Shown in pieces: positions 23,521 to 31,821 of a DNA stretch of 64,000 nucleotides (position 1 is its first letter; each line of letters opens with the position of its first letter). Location of the stretch: contig JADKEA010000023.1 in NCBI GenBank assembly GCA_016718275.1, positions 62,001 to 126,000 on the forward strand, given 5' to 3'. This DNA comes from Candidatus Villigracilis affinis (lineage in GTDB: Bacteria; Chloroflexota; Anaerolineae; Anaerolineales; Villigracilaceae). The translations under genes and the position numbers were made by a program. The notes under the pieces are model-generated. The model was not told the DNA's origin and made no database searches. It saw only the letters and a list, made by a program, of their open reading frames with translations.

Positions 23521-25182
23521 ATGTCCACACCCCGCATTATCCGCTCGCCGCGCGGAACACAACTGACCTGCAAGAATTGGCTCAGCGAAGCCGCCTATCG
23601 CATGATCCAAAACAACCTCGACCCCGAAGTGGCCGAAAAGCCCGAAGACCTTGTCGTCTACGGTGGGCGCGGAAAAGCCGCGCGCAACTGGGAATCGTTC
23701 GATGCCATTCTCGAATCTTTGAAAAATCTCGAAGCTGATGAAACCCTGCTCGTGCAATCGGGCAAGCCCGTCATTGTCTTCAAATCTCACAAGGATGCGC
23801 CCAAGGTCTTGATCGCCAACTCCAACATCGTGCCGCATTGGGCAACCTGGGAAAAATTCGACGAGCTCGATAAAAAGGGACTGATCATGTACGGGCAGAT
23901 GACCGCCGGTTCATGGATCTACATCGGCACGCAGGGAATTTTGCAGGGCACCTATGAAACCTTCGGCGCGCTCGCCAAACTCAAAGGCTGGGGATCACTC
24001 AAAGGCAAATTTGTTTTGACAGCTGGTCTCGGCGGCATGGGCGGCGCTCAACCGCTTTCGATCACCATGAATGAAGGTGTCGGTTTGATCGTCGAAGTTG
24101 ACCCCGAACGCGCCGAACGCCGCCGCGCCATCGGCTATGTGGATATGGTTGTGGATAACCTCGAAGAAGCCATGACCCTTGTGGAAGAAAATGTAAAGAA
24201 TGGAACTCCCAAATCCATCGGCCTGATCGGCAACGCCGCCGATGTGTATTCCGAACTCGCCGCGCGCGGCATCATCCCCGATGTGGTCACCGACCAGACC
24301 TCCGCGCACGAAGCATTATTTTATGTCCCATCTGGAATCAGCCTTACCGCCGCGAATCAACTGCGCGTGAGCGACCCCGAAAAATATAAAAAGATGGCAA
24401 TGGATTCCATGGCGAAACATGTCCAGGCCATGCTTGCCTTCCAACGCGCAGGCGCGGAAGTATTCGATTACGGCAACAACCTGCGCCAGCAAGCTTATAA
24501 CCACGGCGTGACAGACGCCTTCGAATTCCCCGGTTTCGTGCCCGCCTACATCCGCCCGTTGTTTTGCGAAGGCAAAGGTCCATTTCGCTGGGTGGCGCTT
24601 TCGGGTGATCCCGAAGATATTTACACCACAGATAAAGCCATCATGGAACTTTTCCCCGATGATGCACATCTGCACCGCTGGATGAAAATGGCGCGTGAGA
24701 AAGTTCCGTTTCAAGGATTGCCCTCGCGTATTTGCTGGCTCGGTTATGGCGAACGCGCCAAAGCAGGCTTGATGTTCAATGAACTCGTTGCCAGCGGAAA
24801 AGTGAAAGCTCCCATTGTCATCGGCCGTGATCATCTCGATTCGGGTTCTGTTGCATCTCCGAACCGCGAAACCGAAGCGATGAAGGACGGTTCTGATGCC
24901 ATCTCCGATTGGGCGATTCTCAATGCGCTCATCAATGCAGTCGGCGGCGCAACCTGGGTCTCGTTCCATCACGGCGGCGGTGTGGGCATGGGGTACAGCC
25001 AGCACGCGGGTCAGGTCATCGTGGCCGATGGCACGCCCGAAGCCGCTCAAAGGTTGGAACGTGTTCTTACAACAGATCCAGGCATGGGCGTGGCGCGACA
25101 CGCTGATGCGGGTTATGAAATTGCCATCGATGCCGCAAAACGTCACGGGTTGAAAATGCCGATGCTTGGGAAATCATCCTGA
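23521..25182 (+). CDS. hutU: Urocanate hydratase
   Basis: A 553-residue NAD+-dependent urocanase, second step of histidine degradation (urocanate to imidazolone propionate). The N terminus (GGRGKAARNWESFDAI), the NAD-binding glycine-rich segment (LTAGLGGMGGAQPLS) and the C-terminal GGGVGMGYSQHAGQV region are characteristic, and length is normal. No other hut gene (hutH, hutI, hutG) is in this window. The next gene starts only 2 bases after the stop, so co-transcription with the phosphodiesterase-like lipoprotein is likely though functionally unexplained. Confidence 0.96.
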   Translation: MSTPRIIRSPRGTQLTCKNWLSEAAYRMIQNNLDPEVAEKPEDLVVYGGRGKAARNWESFDAILESLKNLEADETLLVQSGKPVIVFKSHKDAPKVLIANSNIVPHWATWEKFDELDKKGLIMYGQMTAGSWIYIGTQGILQGTYETFGALAKLKGWGSLKGKFVLTAGLGGMGGAQPLSITMNEGVGLIVEVDPERAERRRAIGYVDMVVDNLEEAMTLVEENVKNGTPKSIGLIGNAADVYSELAARGIIPDVVTDQTSAHEALFYVPSGISLTAANQLRVSDPEKYKKMAMDSMAKHVQAMLAFQRAGAEVFDYGNNLRQQAYNHGVTDAFEFPGFVPAYIRPLFCEGKGPFRWVALSGDPEDIYTTDKAIMELFPDDAHLHRWMKMAREKVPFQGLPSRICWLGYGERAKAGLMFNELVASGKVKAPIVIGRDHLDSGSVASPNRETEAMKDGSDAISDWAILNALINAVGGATWVSFHHGGGVGMGYSQHAGQVIVADGTPEAAQRLERVLTTDPGMGVARHADAGYEIAIDAAKRHGLKMPMLGKSS

Positions 25183-25184
25183 AC

Positions 25185-26192
25185 ATGCTTCGGCGTTATT
25201 TGCATTTGACTCTCCTTGCGGTTCTTCTCTCCGCATGTGGATCAACTGCGCTTCCTTCCCAGCCGATCCTTGTTCAGCCTCCGACAGCGACTCTGACCCC
25301 GAGCATCACCCCGCCGCCCCCGACCGCGACTCCCATTCCGACGAGCACTGCCACGCCCGTGCCGAAAAGCCGCCGTGTGCTGATCGTGAGTTTCGACGGT
25401 CTGCGGCCCGATGCCATTGCCGCGGCCAACATGGTGAATGTGATGTCGTTGATGCAAAGCGGCGCCTACACATTGACCGCGCAGACCATCATGCCCACCC
25501 TGACACTACCCGCGCATTCATCCATGCTGGTGGGGACCTGCCCCGCAAAGCATATTGTGCGCTGGAATGAGTACGTGCCTGAAAATGGATTCGCGCAGGG
25601 CATTGACCTGTTTGATATTGCCCAAGCCGCGGGCCTGCGGACGGTGATGGTGGTGGGCAAGGAAAAACTTCGTCAGGTCACCGAGCCGACCAGCACCGAT
25701 TACTTTGCCTTTGTGGATAAGACCGACAAGATCGATGATGAGTTTGCGATCGTGCAGCTTGCCATTCAACAACTCGCTGAAGGTTTTGACCTGATGTTTG
25801 TGCATTTCCCCAATGGCGATCTGGAGGGACACGATTCGGGCTGGATGTCGGTTGCGCAATTGAGGACGTATGCAAATGACGACGAGTCGCTTGGGTTCAT
25901 TCTTGAGTCATTGCGGAAGCGCGATATGTTCAACGACACCTTGATCATCATCACCTCCGATCACGGCGGACATGACTCCACTCACGGCACCGACCTGCCC
26001 GAAGATATGACCATCCCGTGGATTGTGAGCGGTCCGGGCGTGATTCCCATGCCGATCTCCACACAAGTCCATACCATGGATACGGCTGCCACTGCCGCTT
26101 TCTCATTGGGGCTGCCCATTCCTCCCGAATGGGACGGTGTGCCGGTGTACGAAGTATTCGGCATGCCGATCATCCCATCTGAAGGTTGTTGA
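25185..26192 (+). CDS. Alkaline phosphatase/phosphodiesterase-superfamily lipoprotein
   Basis: A 335-residue secreted lipoprotein: signal peptide ending LLSAC (Cys18), Thr/Pro-rich tether to about residue 60, then a type I phosphodiesterase/nucleotide pyrophosphatase domain. The metal site begins with SFDGLRPDA, the nucleophile Thr lies in IMPTLTLPAHSSML, and DHGGHD near the C terminus supplies further ligands. Substrate may be nucleotide or phosphodiester; not determinable. It follows hutU by 2 bases. Confidence 0.88.
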   Translation: MLRRYLHLTLLAVLLSACGSTALPSQPILVQPPTATLTPSITPPPPTATPIPTSTATPVPKSRRVLIVSFDGLRPDAIAAANMVNVMSLMQSGAYTLTAQTIMPTLTLPAHSSMLVGTCPAKHIVRWNEYVPENGFAQGIDLFDIAQAAGLRTVMVVGKEKLRQVTEPTSTDYFAFVDKTDKIDDEFAIVQLAIQQLAEGFDLMFVHFPNGDLEGHDSGWMSVAQLRTYANDDESLGFILESLRKRDMFNDTLIIITSDHGGHDSTHGTDLPEDMTIPWIVSGPGVIPMPISTQVHTMDTAATAAFSLGLPIPPEWDGVPVYEVFGMPIIPSEGC

Positions 26193-26241
26193 TAACAGGT
26201 AAGGGTACGCGACGTTGTGCCCTTACGATACAGAAAAAAAC

Positions 26242-27090
26242 ATGCCAATTACCCGCGATTCCGTTAAAACCTATTACGATCAAAACACCCGCCTCTTCCT
26301 TGCGTTTGGAAAAAACGACAGGCGTAAGGCGCAGAATATTCACCGCTCGCTGTGGGTGGAAGGTGTGCAGACTCTTGAAGATGCGCTCAATGTTTCCAAT
26401 GCAAATATACTGAAAGAGATCGAAGCCGTTGCCCCGCAGCAGGCCAACTTTGCGGATTTAGGCTGCGGGGTGGGCGCGAGCCTGTTTTACATTTATCCGC
26501 GCTTGCAAATGCCCAAACCCGCGCTGGGACTGACGTTGAGCCCAGTGCAGGCGCGGCTGGCACGCGGCACCGCAACCCAATTGGGGCTTGAGGAACGCAT
26601 CCTTTTTGCGGAAGGTGATTTCACTTCTGTGCCACTAGGAAGCGATTTGGATGCGGTTTATTCCGTGGAAGCCGTTTGCCATGCCGTGGACCCCGAACGA
26701 TATTTCCGCGAAGCGGCCCGTCTGCTGCGGAGCGGCGGCAGGTTGATGCTGGTGGATGACTATCAGGCGGCGCGTGCGTTTTCACAGGCTGAGTCGATGT
26801 GGTTGAAAGCCTATATTGACGGCTGGTATGTCCCCGGTGTGCGGACAGTGGAGCAGGTGATTGAATGGGCAGAAAAATATGGCTTGCGACTCATCCGAAA
26901 TGATGAACTCACGCCGCATCTGCGCCTGCGTAATCTTCCTGATCTGCTTGCGCGTGTGCTCCTGTTCCTTGGCAATCATTTGCCCATCAAACATGCCATT
27001 CTGCCATCCATGCTGGGGAGCATGGCGCTGCAGCAATGTCTGCACATGGGGATCGTAGAGTATCGGTTTTTGGTGTTCGAGAAAAAATAA
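26242..27090 (+). CDS. Class I SAM-dependent methyltransferase
   Basis: A 282-residue methyltransferase. Motif I is FADLGCGVGASLFYI, the acidic loop GLTLSP follows, and LRSGGRLMLVDDY marks motif III; the general plan is like small-molecule (tocopherol/sterol/glycine-sarcosine type) C- or N-methyltransferases. The start ATG at 26242 (MPITRDSVKTYYD) is preferred over an upstream TTG, since it gives the typical VKxYYDxNT opening. Substrate unknown. Confidence 0.82.
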   Translation: MPITRDSVKTYYDQNTRLFLAFGKNDRRKAQNIHRSLWVEGVQTLEDALNVSNANILKEIEAVAPQQANFADLGCGVGASLFYIYPRLQMPKPALGLTLSPVQARLARGTATQLGLEERILFAEGDFTSVPLGSDLDAVYSVEAVCHAVDPERYFREAARLLRSGGRLMLVDDYQAARAFSQAESMWLKAYIDGWYVPGVRTVEQVIEWAEKYGLRLIRNDELTPHLRLRNLPDLLARVLLFLGNHLPIKHAILPSMLGSMALQQCLHMGIVEYRFLVFEKK

Positions 27091-27107
27091 CCATGATGAA
27101 CAAAGAT

Positions 27108-27141
27108 AAACGGCGATGAAATCTTTTCATCGCCGTTTATT
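27108..27141. terminator. Bidirectional terminator, methyltransferase / hom
   Basis: A 14-bp perfect stem (AAACGGCGATGAAA / TTTCATCGCCGTTT, loop TCT) between convergent genes. Confidence 0.75.
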
Positions 27142-27178
27142 GTTTGAGTTGTTTGAGTTTGGTACGACGCACCCTTCC

Positions 27179-28213
27179 TCACTTAACGATATTCACAAAA
27201 TCCGCGAATAGACCGTAGGCGGTTTCGACGGGGCCGCCTTTCATGCCTGGTTTTTCGGAGAGGATGATCGAATAATCGAGAATGACGTCGGTTCTAAAAG
27301 TAATGCCTGTGCTGGAGTTCATCATCCCATACAACGGCGAAGATGAATCCACCAATTGCGGCGCGACGCTGGCAGTCACTTTGCCATCAACTTTTTCGGC
27401 AGAGCAAACCAATTTGTAACGTTTGCCCTCTGCTTTGGCATTGGCAATCATCTCCGGCGTAATGCCTCGAATGCCCGTTGGGTTCACCTGCTGCGGGGTC
27501 ATGGGCGTATCCATTAACACGGTGACTAGCGCCGCGACCTTGATGGCCGCATCCCAACCGTCCACATCGTTGGTGGGGTCGGTCTCTGCCAGCCCAATGG
27601 ATTGGGCATACTTGAGCGCCTCGTCGTACGATTCGCCGTTTTCCATACGAGAGAGGATGACGTTCGTGGTGGCATTGAAAATGCCTTTGATGGATGAAAG
27701 CTCTGCCAGCGGGAACGCTTCACGCATGACCGAGAAAACGGGTGCGCCACCCAACACAGTGGATTCAAAACGGAACATTTTTCCCTTACTCTTTGCCAGC
27801 GCGGTCAGTTCGCGGTATCCATGCACCACGGGGCCTTTGTTCGCTGTGATGGTGTGCATACCTAGATTCAACCCGGTGCGGATGTGATCCAGCGCAGGTT
27901 GGCCGGTCTGTGTGTTGACGGGGGAATTCTCGAATAGGACATCGGCAGACGAATTCTTGACGACAGCCAGAGAATCTTCAACAGGGGAGGTTGAAAGTGC
28001 GGAAATGGATTGTCCGCTTTCGACGAGTTGCAGCGCTTTTTGAATGTCGAGGCCGTCGGGGTTGACGGCGAATCCGTGCCTGCCTGTGGAAATGCCTGTG
28101 AATGAGAAGGTGATGCCTTGCTGTTCGAGCCATTCCTGTTTGCGGACGAGCAATCGGGCGAGGGCGCGGGCCACGTTTCCGAATCCGATGAGTGCAAGTT
28201 TGTAGTGTTTCAT
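27179..28213 (-). CDS. hom: Homoserine dehydrogenase
   Basis: A 344-residue NAD(P)-dependent oxidoreductase converting aspartate semialdehyde to homoserine in Thr/Met/Ile synthesis. The N-terminal Rossmann motif is LIGFGNVARALARLL; ENSPVNTQTG, HTITANKGPVV, ESTVLGGAPVFS, and the catalytic-domain sequence GIFNATTNVIL...GLAETDPTNDVDGWDAA are family hallmarks. No C-terminal ACT domain, so feedback inhibition through that domain is not expected. Monocistronic. Confidence 0.94.
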   Translation of the reverse strand: MKHYKLALIGFGNVARALARLLVRKQEWLEQQGITFSFTGISTGRHGFAVNPDGLDIQKALQLVESGQSISALSTSPVEDSLAVVKNSSADVLFENSPVNTQTGQPALDHIRTGLNLGMHTITANKGPVVHGYRELTALAKSKGKMFRFESTVLGGAPVFSVMREAFPLAELSSIKGIFNATTNVILSRMENGESYDEALKYAQSIGLAETDPTNDVDGWDAAIKVAALVTVLMDTPMTPQQVNPTGIRGITPEMIANAKAEGKRYKLVCSAEKVDGKVTASVAPQLVDSSSPLYGMMNSSTGITFRTDVILDYSIILSEKPGMKGGPVETAYGLFADFVNIVK

Positions 28214-28395
28214 TGATTTCTCCGTTTTTCGTTGTTTCGTAAATTCCTGAATTTATCTGGAAGTTTTCAAATCGTTTTTGTGTGCGCTATTTTATCCGCC
28301 ATGGACTATTTCTGGTATGGAAATGGGGATTTGGGTTATAATAATTGTGAGCCCCTTCACGAACTTTATTGGCAGGTCTTTTTATTGCGAATTTG

Positions 28396-28426
28396 TTGAC
28401 GTTATTTGTCCGCAAATGTCTATAAC
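28396..28426 (+). promoter_or_regulatory. Weak promoter candidate for the 43-residue protein
   Basis: TTGACG (28396-28401) and TATAAC (28421-28426) with a long 19-base spacer. An alternative TATAAT lies at 28337-28342 without a clear -35. Confidence 0.3.
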
Positions 28427-28487
28427 CTTCGCACGTGTGCCTGCTGAGCAGTTGGGGATTAAGGTGTCATATGGAAAGGAGAACAAA

Positions 28488-28619
28488 ATGAATACCGGAT
28501 TACTTATCATAGTGGTAGCAGCCATCGTATTATACGGGCTTACCCGCACGACAGAGTCCATTCTTGATGTTCGTCAGGCCGAAAGAGACAACGGCGAAGA
28601 CGTCAAGATCTATTTATAA
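28488..28619 (+). CDS. Small membrane protein (43 aa)
   Basis: A 43-residue protein with an N-terminal transmembrane helix (TGLLIIVVAAIVLYGL) and a charged tail (TTESILDVRQAERDNGEDVKIYL, read in part). The start ATG at 28488 has a strong ribosome binding site (GGAAAGGAG). A dedicated terminator follows at once. No family recognised. A longer in-frame extension upstream has no ribosome binding site and is not favoured. Confidence 0.7.
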   Translation: MNTGLLIIVVAAIVLYGLTRTTESILDVRQAERDNGEDVKIYL

Positions 28620-28625
28620 GTGGAC

Positions 28626-28658
28626 AAAAAGAGACACTGAATTTCAGTGTCTCTTTTT
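28626..28658. terminator. Bidirectional terminator after the 43-aa gene
   Basis: A 15-bp stem (AAAAAGAGACACTGA / TCAGTGTCTCTTTTT, loop ATT) between convergent stop codons. Confidence 0.85.
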
Positions 28659-28659
28659 A

Positions 28660-29370
28660 CTATATCGGGGGATATGGAAATGCTCTTCTATCTGCCGGTC
28701 TCAATGGGAATGTTCTTGATTTTAACAGCGTCCGCGCACGGCGCTGGATTGCGCGGATCTCGCGTGGGTTGAGATACTGCTCAAAGAGGTCAGACCAGTT
28801 TTCGGCGTCGGCAAGAGGCGCAAGCAGATCGTCTGGAATCTGTTGCCCGGAGAAATCCCAGATCACGGTGCGCAGTTTATTTTCTTCGTGAAAACAAATC
28901 CCGTGATCGATTCCGTACAGCGTTTGCGTGCCTTCTTCAAAAAAGATGTGACTGCCTTTGCGGTCGGCGTTGTTGGCGAGGATGTCGAAGAGCACAACGG
29001 GGCGAAGGGTTTCCCGTTCATCGGGCGTGAAGTTGAAATAGTGATGCTCGATATCGTATTCGATATATTGCTGCAGGGAGCCGGGGCCATAGGGACCGTC
29101 GTCGCGATAGGTGGTGAATGGGACGATGTGAAAGCCGAGCGCCTCGCTTAGTTGATAGGCGGCCACTTCGCGCAGGGCAAGCGTATTATCGGGGAAATCC
29201 CAAAGCGGTTGTTCGCCCTTGCTGGGTTTGTACACGGCTTTATAGGTTTTGCCTTCATGCTGAACATCCACAAAGAACGTGTAATTCGAACCAAGCATGA
29301 ACTGGCCTTTGAGTTCGTAATCACCGTGAGTAAGAGCGGCTTGAATTGTTTGGGAGTTTTGCGGGAGCAT
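28660..29370 (-). CDS. SCO1664 family (PI3/4-kinase-like fold) protein
   Basis: A 236-residue protein with the layout of the SCO1664 family, distantly related to phosphatidylinositol 3/4-kinase-like folds. Visible elements: GSNYTFFVDV and KAVYKPSKGEQPLWDFP in the N lobe, LREVAAYQLSEAL, then FDILANNADRKGSHIF (catalytic-loop-like, with N and D) and YGIDHGICFH (metal-loop-like). The family sits next to DUF3090 genes in Actinobacteria, as here. Substrate unknown. The DUF3090 gene lies 42 bases upstream on the same strand. Confidence 0.85.
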   Translation of the reverse strand: MLPQNSQTIQAALTHGDYELKGQFMLGSNYTFFVDVQHEGKTYKAVYKPSKGEQPLWDFPDNTLALREVAAYQLSEALGFHIVPFTTYRDDGPYGPGSLQQYIEYDIEHHYFNFTPDERETLRPVVLFDILANNADRKGSHIFFEEGTQTLYGIDHGICFHEENKLRTVIWDFSGQQIPDDLLAPLADAENWSDLFEQYLNPREIRAIQRRARTLLKSRTFPLRPADRRAFPYPPI

Positions 29371-29412
29371 AGAATGGTTGAAGGTTACAGGTTGAAGGTT
29401 TCAACTTTCAAC

Positions 29413-29940
29413 TTAACTCAAATGTCCGTTCTTCTTTGGGCAGAAATGTCCGCCGGGTTCCTCGGGCTGGCCGCATTGTGGACAGGTGGGGCGGCCGCGG
29501 CTGACCACGTCTGCGCCCCAGCGCGCGAGTTTGCGCACCTGGGAGCGGCTTGCCCAAAAGCGGATCTGTGCCGCCGATTCGGGTTCTTCTTCCTCGGTCA
29601 ATAATTCCTTGGTGAAAATGACCACGCGGTCGCGTTCCTTGTCGTAGCCGAGGCCGATCTCTCCTGCGCGAAAGAGCGGGTCCACGGGCGGATGGATGCG
29701 CATTTTGTCTTCGGAGAATTCGCCGTGCGCTTCTTCGAGGTTGGGGTTTTGCTGGTCGATCTGCGAGAGGAATTGTTCGATACCAATGGCGAGCGATTGC
29801 AATTGGGCTTTTTCGATCAGAATCGTGATCGTGCGTTGTTCCTGATAGGCTTGAAGATAAAAGACGCGCTGGCCCGGGCTGCCAATGGCATCTGCGGTGA
29901 TGTGATCACATGGATCTATGTCAAGTTCGAAACGGGGCAT
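29413..29940 (-). CDS. DUF3090 family protein with C-terminal zinc ribbon
   Basis: A 175-residue protein of the DUF3090 (TIGR03847) family. Typical opening RFELDIDPCDHITADAIGSPG (read in part), then QRVFYLQA, IEQF and a long acidic segment. The C terminus has a zinc-ribbon-like CPQCGQPEEPGGHFCPKKNGH with two Cys pairs or Cys3His. No enzymatic function is known for the family; consistent co-occurrence with SCO1664 suggests a shared pathway. It is the first gene of this pair. Confidence 0.85.
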   Translation of the reverse strand: MPRFELDIDPCDHITADAIGSPGQRVFYLQAYQEQRTITILIEKAQLQSLAIGIEQFLSQIDQQNPNLEEAHGEFSEDKMRIHPPVDPLFRAGEIGLGYDKERDRVVIFTKELLTEEEEPESAAQIRFWASRSQVRKLARWGADVVSRGRPTCPQCGQPEEPGGHFCPKKNGHLS

Positions 29941-30069
29941 GTTTTACCTTTTATAAAATCGGCTGGACAGATGAATCCACCTGTTCGTTTATTTTTCCAA
30001 ATGTATTTTTGGTAGTATACCAGACTACGCCTCATGTATAATCCGTACATCTCGCCAAAGGAGTGTGCC

Positions 30070-31755
30070 ATGTACGATAGAAAAAAATTGGACGAACTAA
30101 AAAGCTCACTTGAAAAATGGGAGGCGACTTCCCTGAAGAAGGCGCTGTCTCAACTGCCTGAACGCAAAGCCGAAAACGAATTTATCACTACTTCCTCCGA
30201 ACCCATCAACAGAGTCTACACGCCGCAGGATGTGGCCGAACTGGATCACGAAGCTGATCTCGGTTTGCCGGGCGAATATCCCTACACACGCGGAGTTCAC
30301 CCGACTTTGCATCGCAGCAAATTGTGGACCATGCGGATGTTCGCGGGCTTCGGCACTGCGGAGGAAACGAACAAGCGCTTCAAATACTTACTGGAGCAGG
30401 GTCAAACAGGATTGAGCATTGCCTTCGATTTGGCAACGTTAATGGGCTACGATACCGACCAGCCCGAGGCGTTGGGTGAATTTGGCAAATGCGGAGTGGC
30501 GATCTCGTCATTGAAGGATATGGAGATCCTGCTCGAAGGCATTCCATTGGACAAGGTCTCTTCGAGCATGACCATCAATTCGCCCGCGGCGATCATTTGG
30601 GCCATGTACATCGCCGCTGCCGAAAATAAGGGTGTGCGTCCCGATCAATTGCGCGGCACCACACAAAACGACATCCTCAAGGAATTCATCGCGCAAAAGG
30701 AATTCATCTTCCCGCCCGAGCCTTCGATGCGGCTGGTGGTGGATACGATGGAATTCGGCGCGCAAAAAGTGCCGCAGTGGAATACGATCTCGATCAGCGG
30801 ATATCACATCCGCGAGGCGGGTTCAACCGCCGCGCAGGAACTGGCTTTTACCCTGGCCGACGGTCTCGAATACGTGCGCTGGGGCATTGCCCGCGGCATG
30901 GACGTGGACGAGTTCGCTCCGCGCCTGTCGTTCTTCTTTAACGCGCACAACGATTTCTTTGAAGAGATCGCCAAGTATCGCGCGGCGCGCCGCATTTGGG
31001 CACGTGAGATGCGCGAGACTTTCAAGGCGAAGAATCCGCGCTCGTGGTTGCTGCGTTTTCACACGCAGACGGCAGGTGTTTCATTGACCGCCCAACAGCC
31101 AGAAAATAACGTTGTCCGCGTAGCGATCCAGGCTTTGGCGGCGGTGCTGGGAGGAACGCAAAGCCTGCACACAAATTCACTAGATGAAGCGCTGGCTTTG
31201 CCATCCGAACATGCGGTGACGATTGCCCTGCGCACCCAGCAGATCATTGCTGAAGAATCAGGTGTGACGAACACCATTGATCCATTGGGCGGCAGTTTCT
31301 TCGTCGAAGCGCAGACAGACCGCATGGAAAAGCAAGCCTATGATTATTTCCGCAGGGTGGAGGAATTGGGCGGTGTGATCCCTGCCATTGAAAAAGGATT
31401 CTTCCAAAGCGAGATCGCCGATGCGGCCTATCGATATCAACGCGAGATCGATCTGGGTGTGCGCAAGATCGTCGGTGTGAATGCCTATGCCGAGGAAAAA
31501 CAATTCACGATCCCGATCCTAAAGATGGACCCGAATGGTTACGACCGTCAGGTGGGTCGCTTGAATGAAGTCCGCAAGACTCGCGATAATGGCCGCGTGG
31601 GTCAGACGCTGGATCGATTGCGAATCGCCTGCGAAGGCACAGAGAACACGATGCCCTATATCATGGAATGTGTCCATGCTTATGCTACATTGGGCGAGAT
31701 CGTGGCAGTGATGAAGGAAACCTTCGGTGTGTATGAAGAATTATCGGTGATTTAA
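30070..31755 (+). CDS. Methylmalonyl-CoA mutase-type large subunit (acyl-CoA mutase)
   Basis: A 561-residue TIM-barrel acyl-CoA mutase subunit without the C-terminal B12-binding domain, which must come from a separate small protein not in this window. YPYTRGVHPTLH (70-81), FAGFGTAEETN, GTTQNDILKEF (196-206), SISGYHIREAG and HTQTAGVSLTAQQP are family signatures. By alignment from memory with the Propionibacterium enzyme, substrate-contact Tyr89 corresponds to His81 and Arg207 to Gln209; isobutyryl-CoA mutases also have Gln at the latter. The true substrate is therefore uncertain. Start 30070 has AAAGGAG; an earlier in-frame ATG adds 12 residues without support. Confidence 0.88.
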   Translation: MYDRKKLDELKSSLEKWEATSLKKALSQLPERKAENEFITTSSEPINRVYTPQDVAELDHEADLGLPGEYPYTRGVHPTLHRSKLWTMRMFAGFGTAEETNKRFKYLLEQGQTGLSIAFDLATLMGYDTDQPEALGEFGKCGVAISSLKDMEILLEGIPLDKVSSSMTINSPAAIIWAMYIAAAENKGVRPDQLRGTTQNDILKEFIAQKEFIFPPEPSMRLVVDTMEFGAQKVPQWNTISISGYHIREAGSTAAQELAFTLADGLEYVRWGIARGMDVDEFAPRLSFFFNAHNDFFEEIAKYRAARRIWAREMRETFKAKNPRSWLLRFHTQTAGVSLTAQQPENNVVRVAIQALAAVLGGTQSLHTNSLDEALALPSEHAVTIALRTQQIIAEESGVTNTIDPLGGSFFVEAQTDRMEKQAYDYFRRVEELGGVIPAIEKGFFQSEIADAAYRYQREIDLGVRKIVGVNAYAEEKQFTIPILKMDPNGYDRQVGRLNEVRKTRDNGRVGQTLDRLRIACEGTENTMPYIMECVHAYATLGEIVAVMKETFGVYEELSVI

Positions 31756-31771
31756 ATAAAGTGGATTGCAT

Positions 31772-31806
31772 AAAAAACGGACAGCAAATGGGCTGTCCGT
31801 TTTTTG
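31772..31806. terminator. Bidirectional terminator, mutase / GPH transporter
   Basis: A 14-bp stem (AAAAAACGGACAGC / GCTGTCCGTTTTTT) between convergent genes. Confidence 0.85.
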
Positions 31807-31821
31807 TTTGAGCGAAAATCG

